Assembly (NCBI RefSeq): GCF_964340395.1
Contig: NC_135552.1
Location: forward strand, 5,689,981 to 5,753,980
Direction: 5' to 3'
DNA length: 64,000 nt
Source: Glandiceps talaboti
Taxonomy: Eukaryota; Hemichordata; Enteropneusta; Spengelidae
The position numbers and the translations under genes are program-made. Below are positions 26,130 to 38,295 of this stretch, piece after piece. Position 1 is the stretch's first letter. Every line of letters starts with the position of its first letter. Below the pieces are notes generated by a model. It ran no database searches, was not told the DNA's origin, and saw only the letters and a program-made list of their open reading frames with translations.

Positions 26130-26455
26130 ATAGTCACCATTTTACAAAACCTAATTTGCATATTAATAACCCAATCAACTTGTCTTGAACAAATAAACTT
26201 ATATCTATCCATCCCAAGACACCTACACAACAAATTGGCGCAGTAGTTTTGGAGGAGAAGATTTTTGAAGTTAGACCTCATTTGCATATTAATGAGCTAG
26301 TCAATTTGTCTTGAACAAACTTATATCTGCTTATCAAATGACACCTACACACCAATCAATTGACGACAGTTTTAGAGGAGAAGCTGAAAGTAGAAAAGCT
26401 GACGAACGGACGACAGACGACAGACTCCAGACGCCGATGGAGAATCAACTCAACT
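26130..26455. repeat. Tandem/dispersed repeat with TTTGCATATTAATGAG blocks
   Basis: The block TTTGCATATTAATAACC...CAACTTGTCTTGAACAAA...TTATATCTATCCATC is followed about 130 bp later by a second version (TTTGCATATTAATGAGC...CAATTTGTCTTGAACAAA...TTATATCTGCTTATC). After the second copy comes a GACGAACGGACGACAGACGA tail. Tails of GACGGACGAC type are common at the ends of dispersed repeats in marine invertebrate genomes. Confidence 0.55.
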
Positions 26456-28513
26456 GTCGCTGACAGCGGTGCTAAAAACGAAATAGTTACTGAGAACACT
26501 TGTTCGTGATCTTAAGTAATGATACTTCTCATCCTATCAAATTTAAAGTTAATTGATACATTATTTGATTGCTTGATAACTTATCAGGCAACTTTTACTA
26601 CATTATTGAGTTAATTAAGGATAGACTTGCTCTCGGGTCCGCCCTCTAGTGGTAAACTTAACAACAGCACCGCCATCTCCTGTGACCTGACTGAGTGACT
26701 GCAAAAAAGTTGTACGAACTTGAACACGCAGAGCCCTTGGGAGACAAGTAGTAACTGGAAAAAAATAAATTTCCCTTAAAATGAATAACAAACGCAAAAA
26801 ATTTGAAGAATATTACATGTAAAACATAACCCAAGGGACTGGTACATATGTCAATAAAAGTGTGGATTCCATCGAAAAACTACACGTAATTAACGGTTAA
26901 AATTAGTTTGTAACTCCGAAAAATATGAAATACTGTAGCTAAAATAAGAATATACATCTGGCCCGAAGGGCTTGCCATCAGTCAGGGTAATACGATATCG
27001 GTTAATTTCGATTATATCGGTAGATATCGATTAATTTTAATTATACAAAATACTTCTGGATTTTTTGACATTATTTTTGCAATCAATAAAGCCATACACC
27101 ACTTCATTAATTACTTGTTCATCTTTTCATTGACATTGATCTAGCTGCATGCTATATTTCAACTTTATTTTACCACGCTTTATTTCATTTCCATAAACAT
27201 AACAACCGCTGAACTTTCTGATTCTTTATTTTCTTTAAATGCTGTAAACTTTTGTCTGTTTTACCCTTTTCGCGCCTTTTTCGTCCATTCATCTGAAGTT
27301 TTTATCATTGTTTTTCAAACACTTTTACTTTCGACACCGCATTTAATATAGTGCTCTTTTTTATTTAAAGTTTTCCTTTACCAGGTAGTTTTTTGCCGTT
27401 TTTGCTCCCATATATATTCACAATTATCTTTACTTCAATATTTTTTCAGCACAGGCTTATATTCGGTTAGCTTATACTTTCAACTTAGGCCAAATAAAAA
27501 AATTAAGTTGTTTGATTTCGAACAGTTACCCGACCCCACCTAGTTTGTCATGTCGACCCTAAAATTTTTTTTTACGTATTTGAGAAAAATAATAATAAAA
27601 TCGCGAAAATCGTGAAGTCTTGTTTTTCGGAAACTGACACAACCGAAAAAAGACAATATAAAACTATTCTTCCAATCCGATGGCTGTACATCTAGCATCT
27701 GATAGGAAGCCTAAAGAACACAGAGACCATTTGGAAAACAATGGAAAACCTGAACTAGATACTCACACATGAAAAAAAATATGATAAAATAAAATAAGAA
27801 ATCTACCTACCCCACCTATTTTAAATTGAATGTAATCGGAACCACACACATTACGCCTTAGACGCGGATTTTATTTTTCTCTAGTTTACAAGTTTTTAAT
27901 ACACTACTCCATTGTAACTTTATTACAGATCCCGGGGAAGGTCTTCCGTGTAACCGAAACGTTGATTTACTCTCAGACCACTATAAAAAATTGTTCTTTT
28001 AGTGGGCTGAGATTTACCTAACTATTTATCTAAACTTTGTGCCTTGTTCAATCAACATCAACAGAATGCGAGAAGTTCGACTGGTCTAGTGCTCTGGTAT
28101 TTTCTTTCGCGGTGAGTGAACCTGCGCGGTCACAGAAACAAGTGTAATTTTACCCCTTTCACATATTTTGGTTAACTTGAAGTACGTCAATATTATTAAC
28201 GATATTATCGACATTTTATTGTATTCTGATATAAACAAACTCGGGAAACAAATGCCTGTGTCTGGTATAAATAAATAAATTAAAGTCCTTTTCCAGTCAC
28301 CTTGAATGCCGAAGTCAAAGTTTGCGAAATACAAGTATACCTTAGAGCACTCTATTTTTCTCTGATAGTGGCTCACAATCCGGTCCATCGCATACTTGGA
28401 CACACATGTGTGAGTGGCTCGATGCCCGCATTACACGTACGTGTGCGTACGCGTTCATGAAAGTGTTTGATTGTTTGGTGCACCTTTCCTCACTGTACAT
28501 AATAACACATGCA

Positions 28514-28521
28514 TCACGTGC
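28514..28521. promoter_or_regulatory. CACGTG E-box upstream of CTBS-2
   Basis: TCACGTGC about 100 bp upstream of the CTBS-2 ATG. The CACGTG core is bound by MiT/TFE, USF and Myc-type bHLH factors. TFEB controls lysosomal genes through GTCACGTGAC-like sites in vertebrates, so this placement is suggestive for a lysosomal hydrolase, but a core hexamer alone is weak evidence. Confidence 0.35.
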
Positions 28522-28620
28522 ATACGTGATCGATGAGGAAATGCAGAGACTAGACTAGCTCCGTGTACACAGATACAAAGGGGCGTTGATGTGTCCAAGT
28601 ACTGAAAGACGTTCGTGATC

Positions 28621-29028
28621 ATGGTGAAGAGTGGAATGTCCACTTTGGTCGTAATCTCTGTCTGTATTTGTGTCGTCGCCGTGTTTGAAAGTGATGCTGT
28701 GAGTGTGAGCAACTGCCCTTGCTCCGATCCATCGTGGTGTAAACCAGTAACGAGGAAGCCGGACAAGGAGGTAGACTGCTACTTTTACTACCGGTAACAA
28801 TAGTACAAGCGATTTGAAAACGTCACACAGACTTTAAACAGTGCAAACAAGAACAGAAACCGTTTAGAAATTTAAGATGGAAGATATACTATACTATCAA
28901 ATACAAGAGTTGGAAATAAAAACACCAGAAAAGTTGGCAGGTACATGTAGGCAGACAGATATATACAGATAGGTATGTAGGTACATAGTTAATAAACATA
29001 GATATATGTATACAGTTTGGGATAGATC

Positions 29029-29110
<82 letters not shown>

Positions 29111-29144
29111 CAATAGATAGATAGGTAGATATATAGATAGATCA

Positions 29145-29194
<50 letters not shown>

Positions 29195-32100
29195 CAATAG
29201 ATAGATAGATAGATAGATAGATAGACAAACTTGGTAACTCTGGATAAAAATTAATTTATGTACTTCTTAATGAGCTGGATGCCAATGTGTAAATTGTAAT
29301 GATACTGTATAGGAATTAGACTATAAGCTTTTGAAATCAACTGAGTACCTGCTGATCACATGATCTGAAAGCATATGATTAAGTATCAGAGTTACCAAGT
29401 TCAAACTAGTTACTTATAACTTATCAAATGGCCTGGATAGATATACATTGATAGACAGACAGGCAAGCAGGAGACAAGACAGACCATTTCTCTATACTGT
29501 AAAGGTTAATTATTGGATTATCAAAATATTATATTGAATACAAATATGATTATAATGATATACTAAATTGTAAACACTTTGAATTGATGATGGTCAGAAA
29601 TGAGCCATATGTGAAAATCATTAACCAAGTGTTAAGTATAATGAAAAAAATCATGAAATCTGTAGTCCATATCTGATATTGCCCCCCCCCCCCCCTCTTT
29701 TTTCCCCCAGGTATATGCGTTTTCCGTCAATGGGAATAACTGGAAACATTATGATTGGTCTAAAGTGACAACAATTGTTATGTTTGGATACTATGATCCT
29801 GATCTTATGTGTTATGCCCACTCCAAGCAGGTCAAAGTAGTTATGGCAGGTAAGTTTATTGAAACCGTAGACGTTGGAGACAGAACGTCTATGACAAAAC
29901 TAAAATAGATAATATTCTGACTCATCTTTACAATGGTAATTAATCAACATTAATTGATCATTGCCATGACAACAAGTAAACCATTAGCAAGACAAGGAAG
30001 AATTAAGTTCAATGTCTTACTGTAAATCTGGAAATTTTATATAAAGACTTATTTTTGCTTATTTCACTAAAAAAATGAAAATGCAAAAATAAGTAGAGAC
30101 TAAAATACCTTCTTGTACATGAACACAATGTACCAGTCTGGTAATTAGTAAAAATTAGTCTTTGAGAACTGAGCTGAAGATGGTAAAATTGCCAAAAAAA
30201 AAATTTTCTAGTGACAGAAATATCTATAGGTTTACATTATATAATTCCTTGGAGTGTTTGATAACTGCTAAGTGCCTATTACCTTCACTGAAAACATAAT
30301 GAATATTCATTGTTCAACCATTGCATAAACATTTCTGCTGACTCCCATGATGCAGTGTGGTCAAAAGTTAAGATCCCAAAATGAGGGACAACTTCAACTT
30401 TATGTTTCTCTGAAATCACACGTAAAGTGGCCATAGGAATGAGGATTGGGTATTTATTTTGGATTTTTTAATTTACAAAACAATTTTATCATCGCTGAAT
30501 CCTACTTGAAAAATCAACATGACACAAAATATGCCAAGTCCTTGTTTGTAGTTCAATGAATTGCAAAAGCATAATAAATGTGTGAAATGTTTTTTATTGT
30601 ATGTACAATAACAAACAGTTTACACATTTTTTTGGCTCTCTGCAATGTATTAAGTGACAAACACAGACTTTATATAGACAATGTTGTTTCATATTGATTT
30701 TTTCAAGTAGGACGCCATGATAGAATTGTTTTATAAATTAAAAATCCAAAATAAATACCCACTCCTCATCTCTATGGCCACTTTAATGAAAGTGATTTTA
30801 AAACCCTGAAATAACTCTCGAGAATGTGAAGTTCATGAAATCGTTAATACATATTAATTATCATCAGACTCATTGCTTTATTGTATCATGTCTTCTTCAA
30901 ATTCAGGTTTCTTTCCAATAGCTAACATCACAGATGCTAAGTCCAGAAATCTGTGGGTAGTAGACCAGTTACAGAAATCAGTAGATTGGCATATGGACGG
31001 TATTAACATTGACATTGAAGACCCAGTTAATACATCATCCATTCAGCAACACTTGTTAACAGAACTAGTTGATCAAACTGTTATTGCCTTCCATACACTT
31101 AATGAATTTTCACAGGTTCGTAAAAGTATATACAGTACCATAATAATCAACATGCTTGCAATATATACCATGTACCATATTACAAGATTTTGATAAATAT
31201 GATTTGTTTGTGGTTGAATTAATGGATTTGCAATAATTAAATCTCAATTTATGTCAGTTGAATTGCCAATTGGCAGGATGATCTTGGTCGCCATTTTGTT
31301 TTTAATACCATGTACTGTAAAACAAAATGGCGACTGTCACCCTGGCAATATTCGACTACATAACTGAGATTTAATTATTATAAACCCATTAAAATTCGAC
31401 CACAAACAAAATCATAGTTATCAAAATCTGTTCGATTTAAAGGGTTATTGGGGACATATTTGAGGTCTGTTTTGTCTTTGTACAGTGTGTTTGGATAGTG
31501 CCTAAATACATATTTAGTCAGCACTAAATTACAGGGATGTCATTTTTGATGTCAAAATATGAATTTATTTTAGATTTATACTTTAACCACACTTTGAGTA
31601 TGTACATAAGATATAAAAAAAATAAACAACATACATATTGATTGTGTATACTATGTACATGTATGTACAGCCTTTACAAGGTGTGCATGCAGTTTGTTTC
31701 AAGCTACCTCACTTCATAAGTTTTTATGCCACAATTTATGCCAGAGTAAATATAACTAAAGATAGCATGCAATCATTGCTTCTAAAGTATGTGCTCTGTA
31801 TTTTGTTTATGATGTAAACAGTAGCAGCATACACACTACTACTACAATTAAAATAGACACATGGTAGATTTGGTAGAATCGGTCATGTTTAAACATTCAA
31901 ATATCTGACTTTGCAGTGGCCATACAGGTCAGATGATAAAACACATTCATTATAGTAAGAGGTCAATCTTTGCCATCTTTATTGTGTTTATCTTAATATG
32001 AAACCTTGTATCCGTTCTCAGTCATTTAGCTTGTTATCTCATCTCATTGAAACTGCATGCTCAAGTCGTAATGGCTGTACATATGGTGTAGAGGATGTAC

Positions 32101-34565
32101 ATGTAATGTATTAATGTTTTCAGATTATGAGCAAATAGATTAACATTAATTTTGTATAGATAGTTGAAAACACATGAATTATTAGTCTGTACACAGATTG
32201 GGTATTTATTTTGGATTTTACATTTATAAAACATAAAACAATTTTATCATGGCTTCCTACTTGAAAAATCAATATAAAACAACATATGCCAAGTCCTTGT
32301 TTGTAACTCAATGCATTGCAAAAGATTAATAAATGTGTAAAATCTTTATTAACTTTTTGTACACTTTTTTTTTAGCGTTTTGCAATGTATTGAGTTATAA
32401 ACACAGATTTGGTCAATGCTGTTTCAAATTGTTTTTCAAGTAGGACGCCATGATAAAATTGTTTTGTAAATTTAAAAATTCAAACTAAATACCCAATCCT
32501 CATCCGTATCAGTGGCCACTTTAACAATCGGGTAAACGAAAAAAAGAAGAAAACATTTAGAAAAAAGGCTTTTTAAATATTAGTGAAGGAATTGCCCATG
32601 TAAATGAGTAATTCTGATATCTTGTTTTATTTGTAGGTGACTTTTGATGTAGCCTGGTCACCTGACTGTATTGATAAACGTTGCTATGATTACAAGGCAA
32701 TAGCCGGCGCTGTGGACTTTGTGTTTGTTATGTCCTATGATGAGCAGAGTCAAATTTTTGGTCCTTGCATCGCCATGGCAAACTCACCATATAACAAAAC
32801 TGTTGAAGGTAAATGAAACACTGTCTTCAGGTTAATATGCTGATTTCATCTTAGTTGCATCTCTTACATGTACTTATGAGTAAAAGGTGCAGCTAACTTA
32901 AAGTTGAAATCGGTGTCACCCTTGTTCCCCGTTCATTAAGGTCATCAAAGTCCAGGATTTTATAATTTTTTGTGTGATGTGAGTTCCAAGTGAAAGATAA
33001 CTTAGCATGCAGAATATCTGTAAGGAGCTTAGCTGGTGTCAGTCAGTCAGTCAGATCAGGTCAGGTCAGGTCAGGTCAGGTCAGTCAGTCAGTCAGTCAG
33101 ATAGATAGATAGATAGATAGATAGATAAATTCATATTGACAGAACTGAGAACTTTGAACGAGGCAAGTTGTAATTTTTCAGATAGAAGTAAAACAAAATT
33201 ATTGTACATTTATTGAATCATTATTAGAAATGATATTTGAATGCAACAAGTTCATTGTAAGTGATTATCATTCTCGCAAACCAGAGCTGTTATTTCTTCC
33301 GCTATACTGCGAAAAAACGAATGGACAGTGCGTTTTGGACATTGCCGTAAAAGAGGCCATGGTTTGCAACTATGGGTGATTAAGCATACTGTATAAGGCT
33401 GAATAAGGGATGCAACTTTTTCACAAGAATTAAGTGTTTGTAGGTGTCTGAACAAAATGAAAGAATTTCCTAATGTCCTTCATTAACTTACAAATCCTCA
33501 CCCCTGTCCGAGAAGGAAAGTAATCAAATTTTGTTCTCATTTTAGGTGTTGAAAAGTATTTGAAGCTAGGAGTTCCAGCCAATAAAATAGTATTAGGTGT
33601 ACCATGGTATGGTTATGATTATCCTTGTATCAACATAACTAAGGTAAGCTTTTAGTTTTGTCTTACAATTCTGTTCAGTTACTCTGTCATTCTGCATTGA
33701 CAAGTTGGATGTAAGTAGTTGTGCTTGGTTTTAAAAGGGAACATAACTCCAGGAATTAAAGGTATTCTCATGAATTTGAGTTCTTGAGTCATTGTTTTAT
33801 GATTTCACATTACATAATTTTTTTTTTGTGACAGCCAAAAAATACCTGGAGTGGTGTTCCCCTTTAACATATTTCAGCTATTCTTACAATGGCATATATC
33901 TGCTTTTTGTTTGGAATTGGTTTTTGTTACAAATCTAAGCCATATTTTTCTCTCCAATACTTTTTTTCAAAGAGACTTTCAGAACATTTACACCATACTT
34001 TGTTGTTCTCCGATTCACAATGAACACAACTTTACAGCAAGTTTACTGAAAATATATTTTAAGTAGATTGTGAAATTTTCTTGAATGATATCAAGTGTTG
34101 AAATATCTGTTGATACATGATTTGTTCAACGTGGTGTTGTATATGTGTACAATGATCACAGCTCTCAATATTGTGTGCCTTGATAATAGCATCGCTCTTT
34201 TATGCTTTATAATAACACTAGAGGGCAGTATCTATCTGCAACATACACTGATCTGGCAAATTTGGTTCTGTGCTGTCATTTTCAGGGCAATGTGTGTGCA
34301 CTAAAGAAAGTTCCATTCCGAGGAGCTCCATGCAGTGATGCAGCAGGCAGACAGAAAGACTACAGTACTGTAAAGAAAATGCTCTTGAATTCAACGTCTG
34401 GCAGACATTGGAGTGATGAGTACAAGGCACCTTATTTTAACTTTCAGGTAGGTGCAATTGCATCTTTTCATTTTTTATCACAATTTAAACCTATTGTCCC
34501 ATAGTTTAGCATACTATATATAGTGAGCTGCACTGAGCAGTTAGATACGATTAAATTTTTTAGGC

Positions 34566-34608
<43 letters not shown>

Positions 34609-34632
34609 TGTCTGTCTGTCTGTCTGTCTGTG

Positions 34633-34677
<45 letters not shown>

Positions 34678-34919
34678 ATGTATGTATGTGTGTATTTTTT
34701 TAGGTCTGATAGTTTTATCTTTTCTATTCCTCACAGGACACTGAAACCAAAGAGACACATCAAATGTGGTATGATGATCCAGAAAGTTTGAAATATCGCT
34801 ATGACTATGCATCTAAAACAGGGTTGCTAGGTGTTGGCATGTGGGAAGCTGATGCACTGGACTACAGTGATGATGAAACAGCAAAAAAACAGACCAAAGC
34901 CATGTGGGATGCAATATAA
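28621..34919 (+). CDS. CTBS: Di-N-acetylchitobiase, paralogue 2 (7 coding exons, 370 aa)
   Basis: Predicted lysosomal GH18 chitobiase, the more canonical of the pair. Coding exons: 28621-28770, 29711-29849, 30907-31115, 32637-32808, 33546-33643, 34286-34447 and 34737-34919. The frame closes at 371 codons with TAA, and intron phases (0,1,0,1,0,0) equal those of paralogue 1. A hydrophobic signal peptide covers about residues 7-25 and is followed by CPCSDPSWCKP. YDPDLMCYAHSKQ, the catalytic DGINIDIE (127-134, Glu134 proton donor), VTFDVAWSP, VMSYDEQSQIFGPC, VPWYGYDYPC, VPFRGAPCSDAAGRQ, MWYDDPES and GVGMWEADALDYS all match vertebrate CTBS closely. The start ATG was chosen because it opens the signal peptide; the exon 1 donor (GTAGAC) and exon 3 donor (GTTCGT) are weak. 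It lies 6 kb downstream of paralogue 1 in the same orientation, a tandem duplication. Introns 2 and 3 carry MITEs. Confidence 0.93.
29028..29224. repeat. (GATA)n microsatellite in CTBS-2 intron 1
   Basis: About 200 bp of GATA with recurrent ATCAATAG interruptions, which suggest amplification of a longer composite block. Confidence 0.95.
30423..30785. mobile_element. Palindromic MITE, family 2, copy 1
   Basis: TA-flanked ends AAGTGGCCATAGGAATGAGG and its complement CTCATCTCTATGGCCACTT, with complementary GGGTATTTATTTTGGATTTT / AAAATCCAAAATAAATACCC blocks just inside. About 360 bp, non-coding, in CTBS-2 intron 2. The TA flank fits a Tc1/mariner-type non-autonomous element. Confidence 0.8.
31184..31431. 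mobile_element. Foldback element in CTBS-2 intron 3
   Basis: Left half GATTTTGATAAATATGATT, TTGTTTGTGGTTGAATTAAT, GGTCGCCATTTTGTTTT; right half is its complement (AAAACAAAATGGCGACTG, ATTCGACCACAAACAAAATC, ATCAAAATC). It is a near-complete 248-bp palindrome with a short loop. Confidence 0.8.
32197..32522. mobile_element. Palindromic MITE, family 2, copy 2 (left end truncated)
   Basis: Shares GGGTATTTATTTTGGATTTT, CTACTTGAAAAATCAA, TATGCCAAGTCCTTGTTTGT, AAGTAGGACGCCATGAT and the terminal GGCCACTTTAA with copy 1 at 30423-30785. The outermost 20 or so bases of the left end are missing. It lies in CTBS-2 intron 3. Confidence 0.8.
33040..33128. repeat. (CAGT)n-(CAGGT)n-(CAGT)n-(GATA)n array in CTBS-2 intron 4
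   Basis: Short composite microsatellite in which a CAGGT pentamer block sits between CAGT tetramer blocks and is followed by GATA. Confidence 0.9.
33262..33375 (-). repeat. Dispersed repeat, copy in CTBS-2 intron 4
   Basis: The minus strand carries GGCCTCTTTTACGGCAATGT, CCAAAACGCA, GAAGAAATAACAGCTCTGG and TTTGCGAGAATGA. It resembles the plus strand at 38180-38295 (GGCCTCTTTATGTCACCATC, CCAAAACGTACCCG, GCTCTGGTTTGTGAGAATGA). In both places the frame reads PKRT...ALVCEND, which could be a relic coding segment or simply repeat identity. Confidence 0.55.
34570..34690. repeat. (TG)n-(TCTG)n-(TG)n microsatellite in CTBS-2 intron 6
   Basis: About 120 bp in a 289-bp intron, in the same intron that is filled with (CT)n in paralogue 1. 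Confidence 0.95.
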
Positions 34920-34965
34920 GTTACAACTGTACAGCAATTTTCAAAAAAATCTCTTCAACGATATG

Positions 34966-35356
34966 ATACAGCCTATTTTAAGTAAGCCTGTTCACCTGCT
35001 GTGTTTGATACAATCATGTAAAAACCAATAGCAAACTACATATTCGACACTAAGTTAGCATTGCAAATTCTTGCTACATTTTGTCTATTATGAAATGAAC
35101 CATTTAAATGTAAATATACTGCAAATAGATGCAGACATGCAGATGCCAATGTTTTGACTGCATGGTGACACTTTGGTTCATTTATTTTAGACAGAATGTT
35201 GCAAGAAACTTTATTTCATTCAATCTTGTTATCTTAAAGCACAGTCCCTCTATCACTATCAGACTGTGCTTAAAGTGTACATGTACAGTTTCTTATTGGT
35301 TTCTGTGTGGTTGTAACAAACAGGGCTGGTGAATTGTAACTTCAAATGGGCTGTAG
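34966..35356. mobile_element. Palindromic MITE, family 1, copy 2
   Basis: TACAGCCTATTTTAAG at the left and AAATGGGCTGTAG at the right, with GTTTGATACAATCATG / GTGTGGTTGTAACAAAC and TTGCTACATTTTGTCTA / AGACAGAATGTTGCAAG inside. It starts 47 bp after the CTBS-2 stop codon, so it probably forms part of that gene's 3' UTR. Confidence 0.8.
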
Positions 35357-36811
35357 GTGTTAAAACACCAATAGCAACTCTACATCACCGGATCAGTAAC
35401 TACAGATACAGCAACATAGACAAGCTAGATAGATGAATGCTAGCGTAGTTACTGATCCAGCAAAACATACACAGGTTAAAGCAACAGTAGTTGTAACTTG
35501 AAATATATTTTCTGACTTTATGTTCTAATACACCCATCACAAATTTCGACTGCTATTTTCAGATTGGCAAATTTTATATGAAGTCAGGGCTCACTCAAGT
35601 CATTTTTCTTTGAGTGTGATTTTCTGTAGACTTCTCCCAAAGTGAACTCTAACCTCATGTAAATAAGCCAAATTTCGTTGTTTACACTAGGATACACATC
35701 AGTCTTTTTTGACAGAGAATTTAACTAATTAGAAAGATTACACCACTACAAGAAAAATGAATTAGTGTATTTTTCAAATGGTATAAACTAACAAAATGAG
35801 GAAAAAAAATGATGCAAATCCTTGGGCTATAACAGGATGGTTAAGTGTCAACTCATATAAGATTGTTGAAAATTTAACAGCACACAAGACTAACTAAACA
35901 TCAAGATTTTTAATTAAAATTTTACATGAAATAATCAAGAGAGCAAGCAATATTATTTCTAAATTACCTTTTTTGAAATAATATATAGTCAGAAAAAAAA
36001 ACTCTCTATCGATGTAACAACAATTTCTGTTTGTTGAGACTTTATGTCTTGACGAAATACCGGTATGCATCTCGTGTTTCTTTTATAAACATTCAAAATG
36101 GCAGCTGTTTCTTTAAGTCCTTTTTTTTCTCACATGATGACACCCTGTCATATTATTGCTTCTGGTTTGCATTTTCAAAATTTTGGTACCAGTATGTGTT
36201 TTTTAGTCCCCCCGACCCCAACAGACACTTGGTATTTATTTGTTGCCACCAATTTCTTTGAAATCATGTCTCTATTCAGTCACATGGGGAGGGGGGGGGG
36301 GGACTATGTCTTCTATGAAGCCTTGTCGATTAATTTTCGATTTCATTACTTGGAATTGATATGTTTATAGACTATTTTTGTAAATAAGAATTTTAGAAAG
36401 TGAAAAAAATCCTGTCTTCCTTAGATCAGTTTTATTTGTGTATTTGTGGGTGTAGTCAAAACTAAAACATGCATGGAATAGATTCAAATATGATGATATT
36501 GAGTGGTTGGTTGTTAGCTTTTTACTCCATATACATAAAATAATCATGAGTCAAAAAGAGCCAGCATAAAAACAGATAAAATCTGACCAAAATAGAGTAA
36601 AAAAATAACTCTTGATAGACAAAAATTGTAGACAAAGATTGTCTATGGCTAAATGATTTCTGATAAAACTTAAGAGAAAAGACTTGCTTGATATATATTG
36701 TCAAGACTCTTTTCATTGTACATTATGCTGCAAAATTTCAGTGAACTACAATTTATTATAGCTTTGGAGACCATACTTTTGTCTTTGATGGTGTTTTGGC
36801 AAGTATTGGAT
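35357..36811. other. Intergenic region downstream of CTBS-2
   Basis: AT-rich, no gene recognised. Contains one perfect 14-bp inverted repeat, GGATCAGTAACTAC at 35390-35403 and its complement at 35445-35458, that could form a 14-bp stem with a 41-nt loop, and a poly-G run near 36289. Confidence 0.5.
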
Positions 36812-37053
36812 GTTATTCCCCAGTATTTTTTCTTCGTTCAGCCAAGAAAAATATGAGTGACCTAAGGGGCCTTTGTCAGTACGAGTCGCTAGACAAGTAG
36901 TGATAACCCTTAGGTCCACGAGTATTTTTTGGCTGAATTAAGAAAAACATTGGAGAATAACATAATTATACCAGCGCCTTGTAGTGACAAGGGCCCCTTA
37001 GGTAACTTGTAATTTCCTTGGTTGAATGAAGAATAAAAATATTATGGAATAAT
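36812..37053. mobile_element. Foldback repeat
   Basis: TTATTCCCCAGTATTTTTTC, GTTCAGCCAAGAAAAATA and GACCTAAGGGGCCTTTGTCA on the left face TGACAAGGGCCCCTTAGGT and CCTTGGTTGAATGAAGAA on the right. A further internal copy (GGTCCACGAGTATTTTTTGG, then CATTGGAGAATAA) makes three related blocks. Confidence 0.7.
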
Positions 37054-37357
37054 ATCTAAAACTTTTATATTTTGGAGGTTGAAGAACTATGGGGTATTAG
37101 ATGTTGACATAATTTTTAACATGTATCTATAAAGATAGGGTCATGTAAACCAGAGTACAAGACAAAGTCTGCTTTGCTAGAAGGCATTGTTACCTGACAT
37201 GTGTCAAAAAGAATTTGACCGTGCTAGGAATGGCCAGGTGATTGTGTTTTGAGTCATGTATGTTTTGTCTAAATGCATGCAGATGTGAGAAATAACAGGC
37301 ATTGCATCAAAGACAGGAATGGTTGCTAAAATGGAATGTTTTTTGTTTTCAAATTTC

Positions 37358-37575
<218 letters not shown>

Positions 37576-38179
37576 GCAAGTCACTAAAGGAGTGTACACA
37601 GTGACAAATCTGTCTCATGCAGCACACTCATGTTGGCGGACTTATATATATTCAAATGTTAAGTGTTTGAAAGTAAAAGACTTGTTCTTTCAGTGTTAAT
37701 CATTGCATTTAGCATCATGGCTAATGAAAGCAATCAATTCTAAATGTCTACTTTTGAGAAAACATAAGACAACCACTCATATATTTGAAACTTGTTGATC
37801 TTTTTATTACAATACATGATTAGTAGGAAAGTCCACAAACTTTGGAACATACCGTATGAATTGTCCGAAAATATGCCATAAGACATAAACCTGATAAACA
37901 TATGAAATACACCATTATTACAACAACAAAAAATTAGCATTCATTTATTCCATACTGTCCCAACCTAGAATAAGCTGCCTTGGTATGTATCATGATGATT
38001 GAAAAAAGAAATGATGTATTGATGATCAAATTAGTATAAACCTAAAGCGCCATCACCAGTTGTCAGATAAAATACTCCTTTGATTGTTGATTTACAGCTG
38101 CAGAGGAAGTTCTGGTATTTATAAATTCTAAACTTCTAAACAAAAAGGTGGAATTGAAAGATATTTCCTTTCTAATGTT

Positions 38180-38295
38180 TTGGCAACATGGTACACCAAA
38201 GGCCTCTTTATGTCACCATCCAAAACGTACCCGCATTCTATATTCCGTTGCTTCAGTAGAAATATGCGCTCTGGTTTGTGAGAATGACGTTTCCG
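38180..38295 (+). repeat. Dispersed repeat, second copy
   Basis: Partner of 33262-33375 in opposite orientation; see that entry for matching blocks. The flanks of the two copies do not match, so the repeat boundaries lie near these coordinates. Confidence 0.5.

Larger units (their letters stand above)
23151..28510. other. Intergenic region between the two CTBS genes
   Basis: No exon or gene is recognised in about 5.4 kb. It holds a CATA/CAGA array (24797-24988), C-rich tandem repeats near 25196-25325, a partial palindromic MITE near 25594, a tandemly repeated block near 26130-26450, and AT-rich sequence with a possible decayed element at 27485-27830. Open frames here are short or lie in simple repeats. 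Confidence 0.5.

Noticed and set aside
34095-34304. Open frame before CTBS-2 exon 6
   Set aside because: Intron 5 sequence read in another frame; the true exon starts at 34286 after TTTTCAG.
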